Shown here: positions 44,106 through 55,189 of the stretch, piece after piece
Layout: the number at the start of each line of letters is the position of its first letter
Position numbering within the stretch: the stretch's first letter is position 1
Assembly: GCA_033439255.1 (NCBI GenBank)
Contig: CM065878.1
Span: 3,906,001 to 3,970,000, forward strand
Direction: 5' to 3'
DNA: 64,000 nucleotides
From: Hericium rajendrae
Lineage: Eukaryota; Basidiomycota; Agaricomycetes; Russulales; Hericiaceae
Program-made: the position numbers and the translations under genes
Notes under the pieces: generated by a model
What the model saw: only the letters and a program-made list of their open reading frames with translations
Told to the model about the DNA's origin: nothing
Databases searched by the model: none

Positions 44106-46698
44106 TCACAGGGCCCATATCTTGACCATCGAATCGCGCCCGCCGGACACGAGGTAGCGGTCCATGTACCGCAGGCGCTCGACAGGCTGCGTATGCCCGT
44201 TCGTCAGCAACGTCGAGTGCTGCATCGACGTGCGGTTGTATATCTGCGACGGCGATCAGTTAGTGGCGGGTAGGCGCAGGCGCAGACGTACCTTGATGCC
44301 GTTCTCCCCCGCCGCGGACACGACCTTACGGCTGTCGAACTGCAGATCGGTGATTGCGTGGTCGTATTTGATAGTCTCGAAGATGCCACCCGTGCGCAGG
44401 TCCCAGATCTGATAGGGAGCGGCGTTAGCCTTTCAGTCCGTGGGGAAGGCCAGTTCAGGGAATGCACGTACCCGGATTGATTTATCAAGGCTGCCGCTGA
44501 CAACGTGGATCTCGTCGAACTGCAGGCTGGTGACCGGCCCTGTATGGCCCAGCAGGGTCCGATGCGCCTGACCTGTACGCACTACGACATCATTCGTCAA
44601 CAAACTGAGTGTGCACAATCTCCGCCGAGAACACTCACTATCCCACATGCGCACGGCACCATCGCCGCTTCCGCTCACGAGGGCATAGCCCCAGAACTGC
44701 ACCGCGCCGACGAAGTCCTGGTACAACTCCCAGCTTCCATCAGCATAGGGCGGCGTGGGCACCGCAAAGGACCCTGCAGCCGCAGCCGCGCCAGGGAAGA
44801 GGTGATTGGGCATCTGGCCGCCGGGCACGGCCACCGACGGATGCGAGATCGCCCAGAGAATGTCCATCGTCATGACGCACTGTCCGGTCGTGAGATCCCA
44901 CTGACGCAGAGTCTTGTCTGAGGCGCCAGTCACCTGTATCAAGTGATTAGCACGCCATGAACATAAATCGATGAAGTGTGTTACCAAGGTATCGTCCTCG
45001 AAGTAGAGCGTCGTAACCGCTTTACTGTGTCCCTCCAGAACTCGCGTGCACGCACCCTTCTGCTCGTGCTCATCCTCAGCACCGACCATACCATTCCTGA
45101 TCCCGTTCGGCTTCCGCACCACGATATCGCCATCTGCATTTTCCTCCTCGGCCTCCTCGACCACATCGCTCAGATGGACTATGTCGCTCTCCCAGTCGTC
45201 TTCATCCACGCGCCGCAGGTCCCACACGCGGATGTTCCCGTCCTCGGCGCCGGTCAGACAGACATTATCTTCCATCTGGACGCACTTGACTGTCCCAGTG
45301 TGCCCGCGCAGGCGGCCAATTTCTTGGCCGCTGAGAAGGTCGAACACGCGCGGTTGTGAGTCGTCCTGCGACGCGGTCACGAGCGTGCCGTAAGGTTCTG
45401 AGAAATCGAGGGCGTTGATGGGAGTCGTGCCGCATTCCAAAGTCTGAGGGCATGGTCAGCGGAGGGAGACTAGGCAAAATGAGCATGGCATACCATGAAT
45501 GCAACGCCATGAGGGAGTTCATCGTGTTCAGATGGCAAGAATGCTGGGCCTTTTCGTCTTCGAGAGCTTTGGAGGTGTGGTGGTTGAGATGAACCTTGGC
45601 GTCGTGTAGTCGCCTGCTCTACCTCTAAGCGTTCTTTCACCATCTCGACTAGATTTGTATGTCAAGATACATATATTTGAGAGGGAACACGGATGACTTA
45701 CGCTCATCGTCCAGCTCGAGCTCGTCCTCCTGAAGTTTCAGTAAGTCGTCTTCCAACTTCGATCGAATCGCGTCCAATGCCTGGATCTTGTTCGTGATCT
45801 CGGAAATTTCGCTGTGAATGAGACTCTGCAAGGCGTCAATGTCAATCTTCGCTGCGAGCACGTAAAAATAAAAGTACACATACCCGCCGCACATGCAGAT
45901 TCTCTTTGTCTCTCTTGATCTCACCGGTCTGCCTCTCCAGCTCATCTCTCCCAAAGATCTTATTTGCGCTCAAACTCTCCCTGCCCCTCTTTCTCCTTCC
46001 CTTCCGCCCGCGGACATAGTCATTCTTGCCCTTCCTCACAACCACCGCGTCTTCTTCGCTCCACTCCGCATCCTCCTCCCCGTCCTCCAGCAGCCCCCGC
46101 GCGCCCAAGCCCTTCTTCCTCAGCCCCATCCTTGGCGTCTCGACATTGCGCGTCATGCGCCGCCGCAGACGCCCTTGTCCGCGCTCGGGATCGTCGCCTG
46201 GAACCCGCGCAGCAGGCTCGGGCCGCCGTCCACGGGCGTGTCCGGGATGTCGGCCGCGAGGAGCTCCTCCGCGGCCTCGACGACCTCGAGGTCGCGCGAC
46301 GTGATGCGGCGCGAGCCGAGGCTGAGGCGCAGCGGCGCGCGGCCGAGCGTCGCGAAGTCCATGCGGCGCGGGGAGGCGACCCGACGGCGCTGCGGGCGCG
46401 CGAGGACACGGTCGCGGCGTGCGACATCATCTTCGGGGTCATGATCACCGGGGCGACTGTGGGCTCGTCAGCGACGCGACGGGTAGAGAGGAAGAAAGGA
46501 AGGCTGACGATCGGAGAGGATGGCGCTCGATTCTTTCTTGCGGTGCAGGAAGGGCGCGAGCAGCGTGCGCGAGACGGTGTCCATCGTGCTGCTGCTCCCG
46601 TTAACGTTGCCATTAGCGGATCCTTGTGCGGTTGGAGGGTTGGATGCGGGGTGAGCCCGCCTCTTTTCGTGGGCGCGGCCTGAGGACGACGCAGCCAT
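44106..46698 (-). CDS. MDV1: Mitochondrial division protein MDV1/CAF4 (WD40), with two apparent frameshifts
   Basis: Runs from MAASSSGRAHEKRRAH (46698) to VKIWAL and TGA at 44106. Mdv1 bridges Fis1 on the mitochondrial outer membrane to the dynamin Dnm1. Parts in order: a Ser-rich leader; TMDTVSRTLLAPFLHRKK; IMTPKMMSHAA; MDFATLGRAPLRLSLGSRR, a Fis1-binding helical region; ETPRMGLRKKGLGARGLL; a coiled coil (about 45720-45850, LIHSEISEITNKIQALDAI); then seven WD repeats (GTVKCVQMEDNVCLTGAEDG, VTTLYFEDDTLVTGASDK, VQFWGYALVSGSGDGAVRMW, VTSLQFDEIHVVSGSLDKSI and others). Frame breaks: near 46465-46492 one extra base; at the G4 run 46370-46373 (C4 on the coding strand) one base short. A further small intron at 45422-45445 region joins FM to TLECGTTP. 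Everything else matches the family. Confidence 0.88.
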
Positions 46699-47044
46699 CG
46701 TGCTCTGTGCTGGTGCGCTGTGGGGTTGCTAGGCGCGATGGTCGGCTGTAGAGGGCTGTGAGGAAGGAGTTGGGAGTGGAAGAGTCGTCACGGTGCGCGT
46801 CGGACGCGGGTCCAAAGCTTTCCCACAAGCCGCGTCACATGCCGGCATCGAAAAAACAACAAAATGCAAGGTATATTCGCGCAGACATGGATCCATGCAA
46901 ACGGTGTCGTATATTATAGTACAATGAGAAGTGCAATGAATAAGATAGAGTAAACGTGAGCTATGCAGTGGTCTGGGAATAATACAGTAGTCATTCATCC
47001 AGCACGCGCCGTTGACCTCCGATCTGCATACGGCTTCCGACGCG

Positions 47045-47846
47045 TCACCTCGACCACCCGAAATCAACGACCATATCGATCCCGAGGGGCCGCAAGTCGT
47101 ATTCGCGGCGAATTAGAGGCAGCTTTTGAGGGGCCGTCACTGGTGATGACGACGTTGCCGAGGCGGACGAAGACCGCGCACAAATGCCCTCATCGGCGCG
47201 CTTTGCTGTTGAAGGAGATTCCTCTGTGTTGATCGGGAATAGGCCTGTTTCGTGGAGCCCTTGTCTGCCTTCTCGCTCCTCTTCGCGTCAACCTCGGCGA
47301 CAGGAAGACGAGTGCCATTGACCTCGTGCCATTGGCCACTGACCGAAGTCATATTCCCAGCAGTCGCCTGCAGCGCCGCAAGCTCCGACCTGGCCAGTTC
47401 CACACCTAGCTGCGCCACGCTGAGGAGCTCCCACTGGGTAGTATTGAACGGCTCGAACAGCTTCGTCGACGTCAGGTCGCACCAGCAGCGGTCGCTCATG
47501 CGCAGTATCGAGCTCTGCTCCTTGTCGGTGAGCGGGCGAGGAAAGAGCGATGACAGCGCATCGGAGAAGGTCGTGATGTTCTCAGACCAGGGTTCCGCGA
47601 GGGAGGCGTGCAGTGGAATGGGCTGCCAATAGCAGGAAGAGAGGAAGAGGGATGTGAGCAGCGTCACACAGTAGAAACTGATTGTGTATGGTGAGCTTAT
47701 CTACGCACCGAACGAAAGGGGAAGAATGCTCACCATGGACGTGCATGCAGTGTCAGCGAGAACAGGAAGAGGATGAGAAAGAATGGTGGCGCCGTCGGAA
47801 TCGGCAGGATGAGCAGCGGTATAAACCACCGCGTGCACCTGTCCAT
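47045..47846 (-). CDS. Unrecognised membrane-anchored protein, one apparent frameshift
   Basis: The start MDRCTRWFIPLLILPIPTA is followed by FFLILFLFSLTLHA, an N-terminal signal anchor. An intron follows the exon that ends in HARP (donor gtgagc, acceptor aatcag). The next exon carries a second hydrophobic run (VTLLTSLFLSSCYW), then a lumenal or extracellular part with Asn-x-Ser/Thr sites (ENITTFSD, FNTTQW, NMTSVS, VNGTRL). The frame then breaks at the C3 run 47258-47260 (one base short); beyond it the alternative frame reads GLHETGLFPINTEESPST ... LPLIRREYDLRPLGID and DFGWSR with TGA at 47045, which looks like true protein. Otherwise translation would stop at 47137. I do not recognise the family. 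It lies between MDV1 and p23, divergent from p23 across about 290 bp. Confidence 0.55.
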
Positions 47847-48132
47847 GACTACAAGTCAATATGGGCTACACACGCAGAACACGAAGATACTGACCACATC
47901 GTGTTGGATGAAGAGACGAAGCTTGTCGCCGGACGCTTAGCGCGGCCAGCCCTGGCCAGCCCACCATCGGCGGACAAGCGCTCGTCATAGAGGGCGGGCA
48001 CGTGTCCAAGCGCCAACGAGGGCGCCTATTTCATTTTGGGTCGCCGCGCGTTCTCCGTCGTTCTCGAGTTTTCCTTCACTTCAACACGACTATATCTCCC
48101 CGCCTCAACATCTACATCCTCAATTCTGAATC

Positions 48133-49054
48133 ATGCCGATCCATCCAGAAGTTCTTTGGGCACAGCGCAGCTCCGAAATCGAGGAGGAAAAGGTGCGTCT
48201 CCTGTCCGATGGCCGATCTGCAGAGATTGCGGCGCGCTTACCGCCTGCTGACGCTCCCTTTCTTTCTCTGGCCCTCGTTGCGCGTTCGCCGCTGTCGTCG
48301 CGTCGCAGAATGTCCTCTATCTGACGGTGAACCTCACCGACGTCATCCCGGACTCGCTCAAGCTCGAGCTGAAGCCCACAAGCATCTCTTTCGAGGCGCG
48401 TGCCGGCGAGTGCGTGTAGTCCCCTCGACGCGTTCCCATGCATCGCGGTGCTGATCGCGCCCTCCGTTCTCTCTAGCAACGCGAAAGGCATCGAGGAGAA
48501 GGAATACGCCTTCCACTTCGACCTCTTCAAGGAGATCGTCCCGGAGGTGCGCCCGCGCTCCCCTAATCCCGCACCGCTCGTGCATGCTGACGTGCGCACA
48601 GAAATCGAAGCAGAATCTCACGTCGCGCCACCTCGCGCTGACGCTCCAAAAGGCGGAAAAGGCCGCCGAGTACTGGCCGCGCCTCACGAAGGAAAAGCTC
48701 AAGACGCCGTTCCTCAAGACCGACTTCTCGCGCTGGGTCGACGAGGACGAGCAGGACGGTGCGCCCGCTGCTGCGGAGGAGGACGAGATGGGCGGCATGG
48801 GTGATATGGCGGGCATGGGTGGTATGGGCGGCATGGGCGGTATGCCCGGCATGGGTGGCATGGGTGGCGGCCCCGGAGGCATGGGCGGCATGGACCTGCA
48901 AAAGATGCTGGCGGAGATGAACGCCAGCGGTGCGGGTGGCGGCGGCGAGCCGAGCGGTTCGGGCGTGGGTGGGGAGGAAGAGGAGGGCGACTCGGACGAC
49001 GACGGGCCCCCTCCGCTTGAGGATGCGCCTGCGGTGTCGTCGTCGTCGTCATAA
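48133..49054 (+). CDS. SBA1: p23/Sba1 Hsp90 co-chaperone (CS domain)
   Basis: The model is join(48133..48192,48309..48409,48477..48546,48602..49054), 684 nt, 227 residues, intact. p23 binds the closed ATP state of Hsp90 and slows ATP hydrolysis. The CS domain covers about residues 1-110: HPEVLWAQRSSEIEEEKN, VLYLTVNLTDV, LKLELKPTSISFEARAG, YAFHFDLFKEIVPE, and the p23 signature YWPRLTKEKLKTPFLKTDF with W (SRWVDEDEQD). The tail has a methionine-glycine-rich repeat (about 155-190, GGMGDMAGMGGMGGMGG...) and then DLQKMLAEM, which resembles the GGM-rich tails of yeast Sba1 and fission-yeast Wos2. The end is acidic with a Ser5 run. The gene is convergent with the HAD phosphatase. Confidence 0.95.
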
Positions 49055-49448
49055 ACGGAGCAAAATGAAGTCAAGAAAATCTTGAGTTGTAGCGGTGGCA
49101 TGTTTGGACGACTAGTACTACAGTGTAGTTTTGATTGCACAGATGTATTCACATTTTGAACGAAGCATTACTTTTCCAATCTAGAGTTTGCTCTGCAGTG
49201 TGCTTGCTGGTATTGTCGATGGGTCTCGGACTTGCTGTGCTAAGTCATTCTCTGGAGCGTATGTATGCCCAATTAAACCTCTCGAAATGATTTCTAGATG
49301 GCCGCCTGATGGAATTTTATCATTTCTCCCCGAACATCACCACAACGAATCGTCAATATCCAGCACAAGCCGTCCCTCCTCCCATCTCGCCGAAATCCTT
49401 CATAAATCAAACCATTAGCACTCTCGCCTCCACAGCATTCCGCACCAC
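49055..49448. other. Convergent 3' intergenic, 0.4 kb
   Basis: A 394-bp AT-richer spacer between the p23 and HAD phosphatase stop codons. Nothing else seen. Confidence 0.5.
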
Positions 49449-50588
49449 TCACTTTGACAGATCCTTCACGATAAAATCCGGCTCCGCGCCCGACGCCACA
49501 ATCCCATCGCGCGTCTCTGACGTGCACAGCGCGATCGTCTTCGCGCCCGCCGCGCGCCCCGCCTTCACACCGTTCGGCGCGTCCTCGATTACCACGCCTA
49601 CAACCACATCAGCACACGCCGCCAAGGTTACACACATCTCGAGGTGCAGGGCACGGCGGAGAATGATGGTAAAAGGGAAGGCACGCACATCGCGCAGGGT
49701 CGGCGCCGACGCGCTGCGCGCCCGCGAGGTACGGATCGGGCGCGGGCTTGCCGCGCTGCACGTCGTCGCTCGTGACGTACCCTGCGCGCGGGATCGGCAC
49801 GCCTGTGCGCGGGAGCGCCTTGGACGCGTAGAGGCCCGTCGCTGTGTGCGTCTACCGTCAGCCGTTCGGTTCTGATGTGCAGTTGGGAGGGCGTACCGGA
49901 GGTGACGATCGTCCAGCCGGGGGATGTGGGTGTGCTGCCTTCGATTGATCTGTGACGCAGGTGGGTGAGGTGTAGAGGGTGGGATGGGGGAAGGGCGGGC
50001 GAACCTGGTTCAGCAGGGACATCGTCCCCGGAAGCGAAATCGGTCCGCCCTCGAGGACCTCCGTCTCAAACCTTATGATTTCCTTCTGCATTATTCCCGC
50101 GCGTCAGTCGCGCGTGGAGGACGGATGAGGGGGGAACGGACCTCGAGCAGCTCGGGGTCGGTGATCTTGCACCAGTGCTCGAGCGTATCGTGCAGCCGCC
50201 GGCCGTGCGTCGCAAACGCGGCAGCGGCGCCGTCGAAGCCGTACTCGCGACCGAAGGTGTCCCAGGCGAGCAGCACGCCTGGGTTCGAGTCGATGAGCGT
50301 GCTGTTACGGCCAGGTACGGACGACCAGGGGGAGCGAGTATCATGTCATGTCAGTGGTTGCGCAGGATCAGAGTGTCAGGAATGGGAAATTGGTATGCGC
50401 GGTGATGGGGAAGCGGAAGGACAACGAGAGTAACGTAGATATGGAGGCTATGTAGGCTTGATGTGGACGAGAGTGGAAGTACTGACCCATCCATGTCGAA
50501 GAGGACCTATGTGCATTCTGGATGAGCAGTGCTCTTGTGTCGAACTGGGAAATATTCTACGCACGGCATCGACGACTAGAGTGGGCAT
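49449..50588 (-). CDS. HAD-superfamily phosphatase (GPP/DOG-like)
   Basis: The start is ATG at 50588 (MPTLVVDA) with a short first exon; the stop TGA ends at 49449. HAD motif I is VLFDMDGTLIDS, split by two introns. The cap region follows (GVLLAWDTFGREYGFDGAA, LHDTLEHWCKI, KEIIRFETEVLEGG), then motif II GWTIVTSG, Lys of motif III in RGKPAPDPY, and motif IV VIEDAPNGVKAGRAAGAKTI. The set of motifs and length (about 240 residues) fit glycerol-3-phosphatase or 2-deoxyglucose-6-phosphatase-like enzymes that dephosphorylate small sugar or polyol phosphates; the exact substrate cannot be told. At least six short introns are needed. The junction between LNQ and the GSTPTSPGW exon (about 49950-50010) is not phase-consistent in my model, so that splice site is uncertain. 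Confidence 0.85.
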
Positions 50589-51681
50589 TTTTTAATGAAT
50601 ATTGCTGGGGGATCTAGAATGATATGCGGTGTGCGGAATCTGGGGCGAACTCTTGAAGATCCAAGTCGAAGGGGATATGATACAAACTGTCGATCGCGCA
50701 ACCGGGCGGGGACATTTCGACAACACTGTGCAGATGGCCAATCGGACCTGTATCGGATTTCCGCAGTCTCTGAATATCGTCCCGCCTTCATCTTCCTCTC
50801 CCTCCCCCTTGCGTGTCCCCGACGACTTGCTGACTTTAAGCAAAAAACGGACCTACAAACGCATAATTTTCCAACCCCAGAAACGAGGATACGCGGCAGT
50901 AACATTTGCCAAATCTGCGACGAACAATTCAGTGCCTTGATATTGATCGGATGTTACGGGACCATTGGCAAGCGCCAGCTTTGAGTTTTTCATCGTATCT
51001 TGAAATTTCGCTGCTGGGTGATCAATTAATCAGATGTCCATCATCTGCTGGTGCAGCCGTTCGTGAACGATGGATCGTCCCCGTTCATGACACGAAGGCA
51101 AACGATGATGAGTTGTGCAAAGATGCGCGACGGGTCGTGTACAAACACTGAACAATGGGCCCGGCAAAAAAAACGTGAAAAAGGTCAAAATCGGAGCGCG
51201 GGCTAGCGCGGGACGAGGCGAGCCGAGATCGGGCCGCCGAGGTCAATTGATGGGAAGATGGAGGAGAATTGCCGCCGCGCACGAGCAATAAACCTCCGCA
51301 TGCTCTCGAGGCAAAATCGCGACCTATCGTTGTTGCTGCTGGCCCGAGCGTATCACAGGGCACGGCCACACCGGAATGACATCGCCACGATTACAACGTC
51401 TTTTTGATCAATTCGGCAAGAACAAGGCTATAAAGATGTCTTTTGTTCTCGAACGATGAGTCCACATTATCCCATTGTTCCCCGCTTTCCCGTTTTCTTT
51501 TCTTCTTCTCCTCATATAAGGGCTCCTGCGGCTTGGTTCGCATTATTCCTGTCCAGTCTCTCCTCTATCGCGACCAGGTGTCCCTCGCTCTCCTTTATTG
51601 CTCTTACACGCCGGGCGTCCAATCTCTTTTCACGCAAAAACACACTTCCTGCAAGTTGATCTTCAGTGCCAAATATCCACA
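50589..51681. other. Intergenic, 1.1 kb
   Basis: No coding frame of note. The right part is the promoter of the secreted paralogue: TATAAAG at 51429-51435 and a long C/T-rich tract (51470-51600) typical of highly expressed basidiomycete genes. Confidence 0.5.
51429..51435 (+). promoter_or_regulatory. TATA box upstream of secreted paralogue A
   Basis: TATAAAG lies 247 bp before the start codon and is followed by a CT-rich stretch. The second paralogue has the same TATAAAG 247 bp or so upstream of its own start (54937-54943), which strengthens the call. Confidence 0.55.
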
Positions 51682-53068
51682 ATGAAGCTCCAGATCATCA
51701 TCTCCTTCGCACTCGCACTTTCTGCTACGGCCGTACCGACGCGCATACGCGATCGTCGTGCCGCCGACGCCGCGACCCAGAAAGCCAACGGGAGCAGGCA
51801 ACCTCTGAGAAGTACGCGTCCTGATTTTTGTGCACCGTGTGTCTCGTTAACATATCTTGTATTTCAGCAATAACTTCAAGACCCTCACGGCTACGTCGTC
51901 TTGCACGGCCGGCCAGGACGCCTGCGTGAATGACCAGTTCGCGCAGTGCGTGGGTGGCAAGTTCGTCCTCCAGGCGTGTGGCCCCGGCACCATGTACGTG
52001 CACCGCCCTTCATTCTCCCATTATTGTGTAGCTCATTGTCTCTGTTCAGCTGTGCATCGCTTCCCCTTCTCAATAGCGCGGGCACGAGCATCACATGTAC
52101 CACAGCCGCAGACCGCGACGCGCGTATCGCAGCTGCCACGGGCAGCTCTGCAGCAGCCGGAGACAGTTCCACGTCCGCCGCTGCCGCCAGCACGACCTCG
52201 GCTGCAGCTGCCAGTACTAGCAGCGCAGCAGCGAAGGGTGGCGACAATGCCAGCAACGACAACGGAACGGCTGCCGCCGGCGGTGACCCGCAGACGTCCA
52301 CCACGCTCGACCCTGCCGTCATCGCGAAGGGCTTCGAGTCGGATGGCCAGGCGCAGCCGGAGGCAGGCCAGGTCGCGTCGCTCACGTCCTCAAACAACTT
52401 CATCAACTTCTGCCTCACGCAGACGGGCAAGCCTATCACGAACGGACAGCAGATCAAGGGCGGCTCGTGCAACCCCGCGCCGATGGGCGTCATCGCGGCC
52501 ACGACCAACATCCCGTCCTCCAAGTTCCAGAACCCGCCGAATCTGGGCACCATCAAGGCCACGACGAGCTTCGACATCAAGATGGCGATCAGCAACCTCG
52601 AGACGGGCAACTTCGTGAACGCGAACTCGAACTACTACTCCGCGCCGCAGCAGGTGAACGCGCAGGGCAACATCGTCGGGCACTCGCACTTCGTCATCGA
52701 GAAGCTGGATTCGCTCACGCAGACGACGCCGACGAACCCCGGCACGTTCGCGTTCTTCAAGGGCGTGAACGCGCCCGCGGAGAACGGCATCCTCACCGCG
52801 ACCGTCGACGGCGGGCTGCCCGAGGGCGCGTACCGCCTGTCGTCGATTAACACTGCCGCGAACCACCAGCCGGTGCTCGTTGCCGTCGCGCAGCACGGCT
52901 CGATGGACGACCAGATTTACGTGCGTCGTTGTCTGGTCCTTTGCTTTTTCCGCGCTGACCTTGCTTGTACAGTTCACCGTCACTGCCGATGGCAAGGCTG
53001 CGGCTGGCTCCGCGGCCTCGGCCGCCGCGGCTGCTACGACCTCCGCGGCCAAGGCCGGCAAGAACTAG
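51682..53068 (+). CDS. Secreted CBM19-like cell-wall-associated protein, paralogue A (one apparent deletion)
   Basis: Exons 51682-51811, 51868-51993, 52050-52920 and 52973-53068 (TAG). A signal peptide (MKLQIIISFALALSATAVP) is followed by RRAADAATQKANG. The CBM19-like cysteine module reads SCTAGQDACVNDQFAQCVGG ... CGPGT, then GTSITCTTAADRDARIAAAT. A Ser/Ala/Thr linker is followed by a conserved domain (VIAKGFESDGQ, SSNNFINFCLTQTGKPITN, GGSCNPAPMGVIAAT, IKMAISNLETGNFVNANSNY, GHSHFVIEKLDSLTQTTPTN, FFKGVNAPAENG, YRLSSINTAANHQPVLVAVA). The tail is Ala-rich. The family is common in mushrooms and often carries the misleading label 'ribosomal protein s17'; function is unknown, with a cell-wall or chitin link inferred from the module. 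The frame needs one more base at the GGG 51790-51792; paralogue B is normal there. Confidence 0.85.
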
Positions 53069-53263
53069 GTCGCCTCCGTCCTCTATCCTATCCCTTCGCG
53101 TTCATACCCTCACGTTGGTTTGATGGCATAACTTATTCGCACGTCTTTTCCGTTTGGTTTGGTTTGCTGTTGTATACATACCGTGTAGCCCTCCGTGCGT
53201 CGTTATTACTGTGCTTAATCTACGAGGTTGTTTGATATCTTCTTGCGTTGCACGAGCTTGAGG

Positions 53264-53445
53264 TCTGGTTGACATGTGTACGGTACCTTTCCTGCTTCGA
53301 CTCCTACTGTACTATCATTGCCCTCATGTGCTGACCTCTCGCAGCGCTAGATCTGGTTGGCATGTATACGGTAAGTCACCTTTTCCTGCTCTGTTGCTAC
53401 TGTATTGTCATCGTCCTCATGTACTGACCTCCCACAGCATTAGAG
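53264..53445. repeat. Diverged tandem duplication, unit about 88 bp
   Basis: Unit 1 from 53264 and unit 2 from about 53351 share tctggttg.catgt.tacgg, cctgct, ctactgta.t.tcat and ctcatgt.ctgacct. It lies just after the 3' end of paralogue A. Confidence 0.75.
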
Positions 53446-54936
53446 ACGTCAGCGCAGTTTGATCTCATGGCCGAAGCTGTTGAACTCACAGGCAAGTGTC
53501 ATAGTCCGAACCTGGGGTGCGTTGCTGATCAGTCTCCACAGCAGAGCGGGTACGACGTCATCCAATTGAGGCGGGCGAGGGAGAGTTGAACTTGCTGATG
53601 ATAACGTCTTCAGATGTTCTCTCGTGCTCTTATGTACTCCAAAGGGCCTGGGTAGACTGGCTGGAATGCGATACATTCCACGCGGTGAGCCCTGCATCCT
53701 ATGTCCATTGAATTGATAATGACTAATTGCATACCAATCTATCCAGGGTTCAGCATCGATTACTAAACGCAGCGGATGTCTAGGTAACGCTGCTCGATCG
53801 CTCTCGTCGAGCCTATGTACAGCTCTCAGGTTCGGCCAGTGGCATCCGCTTTTGACGCGACAAGCCCTGCAGAGTGCTCCCCGGTGCTGACATCAAAAAG
53901 ACAGACCTTTCTCTTCTAGACAACCATCTTTTTCGCTTGCACATGGCCTGCATGGGAGGCTGCGCGGAATCTCAGCGCGGAGTTTCTGTCATTCAAAACA
54001 ACGCAAGGGCGCATCCTAAAACGCGTCGTCCGACAATGTCGTCGGCGCATCACCACGACCGAATACAAAGCACATGGCGCCGGATGTCCGATGATCAGTA
54101 CCTTGCAGGATCGCATCGACGCATCAGCGTTTCAACTCATCTTACCCAGGCGGCTATTGAACACGGGGCTCGCGGTCCAACGTACTGTTCGCCTTCGCTT
54201 GGGGAGAAATCTCTATGTTCGCCTGTCACTCTCAGCTCTGCGGTCTCACTGTGTCAAAGCTCTTGGACGTTCCCCAGACGCGTCTTTGACGATGCAAGTT
54301 GCTGGACAGAATGCGTCGGGCATCAGATGTCTGATGGTACACCCTGATGGGACCGGCTGCCAGGCGCTGTTGGACACTGACCGACCCGAGGCGGTCCAAC
54401 TGTCCGCAGGAGGCCTGCTTTCGCATTTGGACACGCTCGTCTCGATGGGACAGCCATTGAGGGGTGCAACGACGTAAAAAATGCAGGGGTGCGCGCCCAT
54501 ACAAGTTAGTACATTATGCCTTTTGACGCCTATGGACGTACCCAATGGACGCCACGGTCATGTCGTTCACCCGCGACAGCTTTTATCGCAGAACTATTCA
54601 GCAACTCGCTTATGAATGTCGATTGCCGCCTAGTGGTTTACGACACTGGTGAGGACCTGAAATCCTACTGAGTTCGTGAATTTCTAACGCAGACCTATAC
54701 TACCACAAGATAGTACTCGATTCAACCGCCTGCCGTGATCGCGATGAGGCCAATTTGATCCTCGTTGCCCGTCAGCGTCCCGGTCTCGCAACCTACATCA
54801 CAGACTACGGACGATGCAGGCTATGCAGGGTCACTCAATCCGTGCGCGCAGCCCCATCATTTGTACAGGTTTTCCTTGCTTGATTCGCCCTTCCACCCCT
54901 GGCGCCGGTGCAATGTGCTCGATCGAAAGCCCTAGG

Positions 54937-54943
54937 TATAAAG
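54937..54943 (+). promoter_or_regulatory. TATA box upstream of secreted paralogue B
   Basis: TATAAAG about 250 bp before the start codon at 55190, followed by a long CT-rich tract (54985-55045). The same arrangement exists upstream of paralogue A. Confidence 0.55.
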
Positions 54944-55189
54944 GTGGGCTGTCTTGGCATCCGCAGCCTTAGCTTTCGCATCGTCGTCCATATCGTTCGT
55001 TCCTTCTCCCTTCTCCCTTCGTTCTTCTTTCCCTTCGTTTCGCGATCTGTGATCGCTTGCTGCACTTGCGCTTCCGTAGAGCAAGAAGCCCTGGTGTCTG
55101 CGACATCTTTCTGAGCCGCCTCCTTCAGACCTGTTGTTTAAATATTTTTATTCCTTCATTTACGACCTCATACGCAGCCTAGCTTCATC

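Larger units (their letters stand above)
53069..55189. other. Intergenic, 2.1 kb between the paralogues
   Basis: No supportable gene; a clean plus frame at 53874-54347 lacks any domain. It contains a diverged tandem repeat (53264-53445) and the promoter of paralogue B with TATAAAG at 54937. Confidence 0.5.

Noticed and set aside
51891-52610. 239-codon minus-strand frame opposite secreted paralogue A
   Set aside because: Shadow frame; no signal, no motif, and similar to the shadow in paralogue B only because the sense strands are similar.
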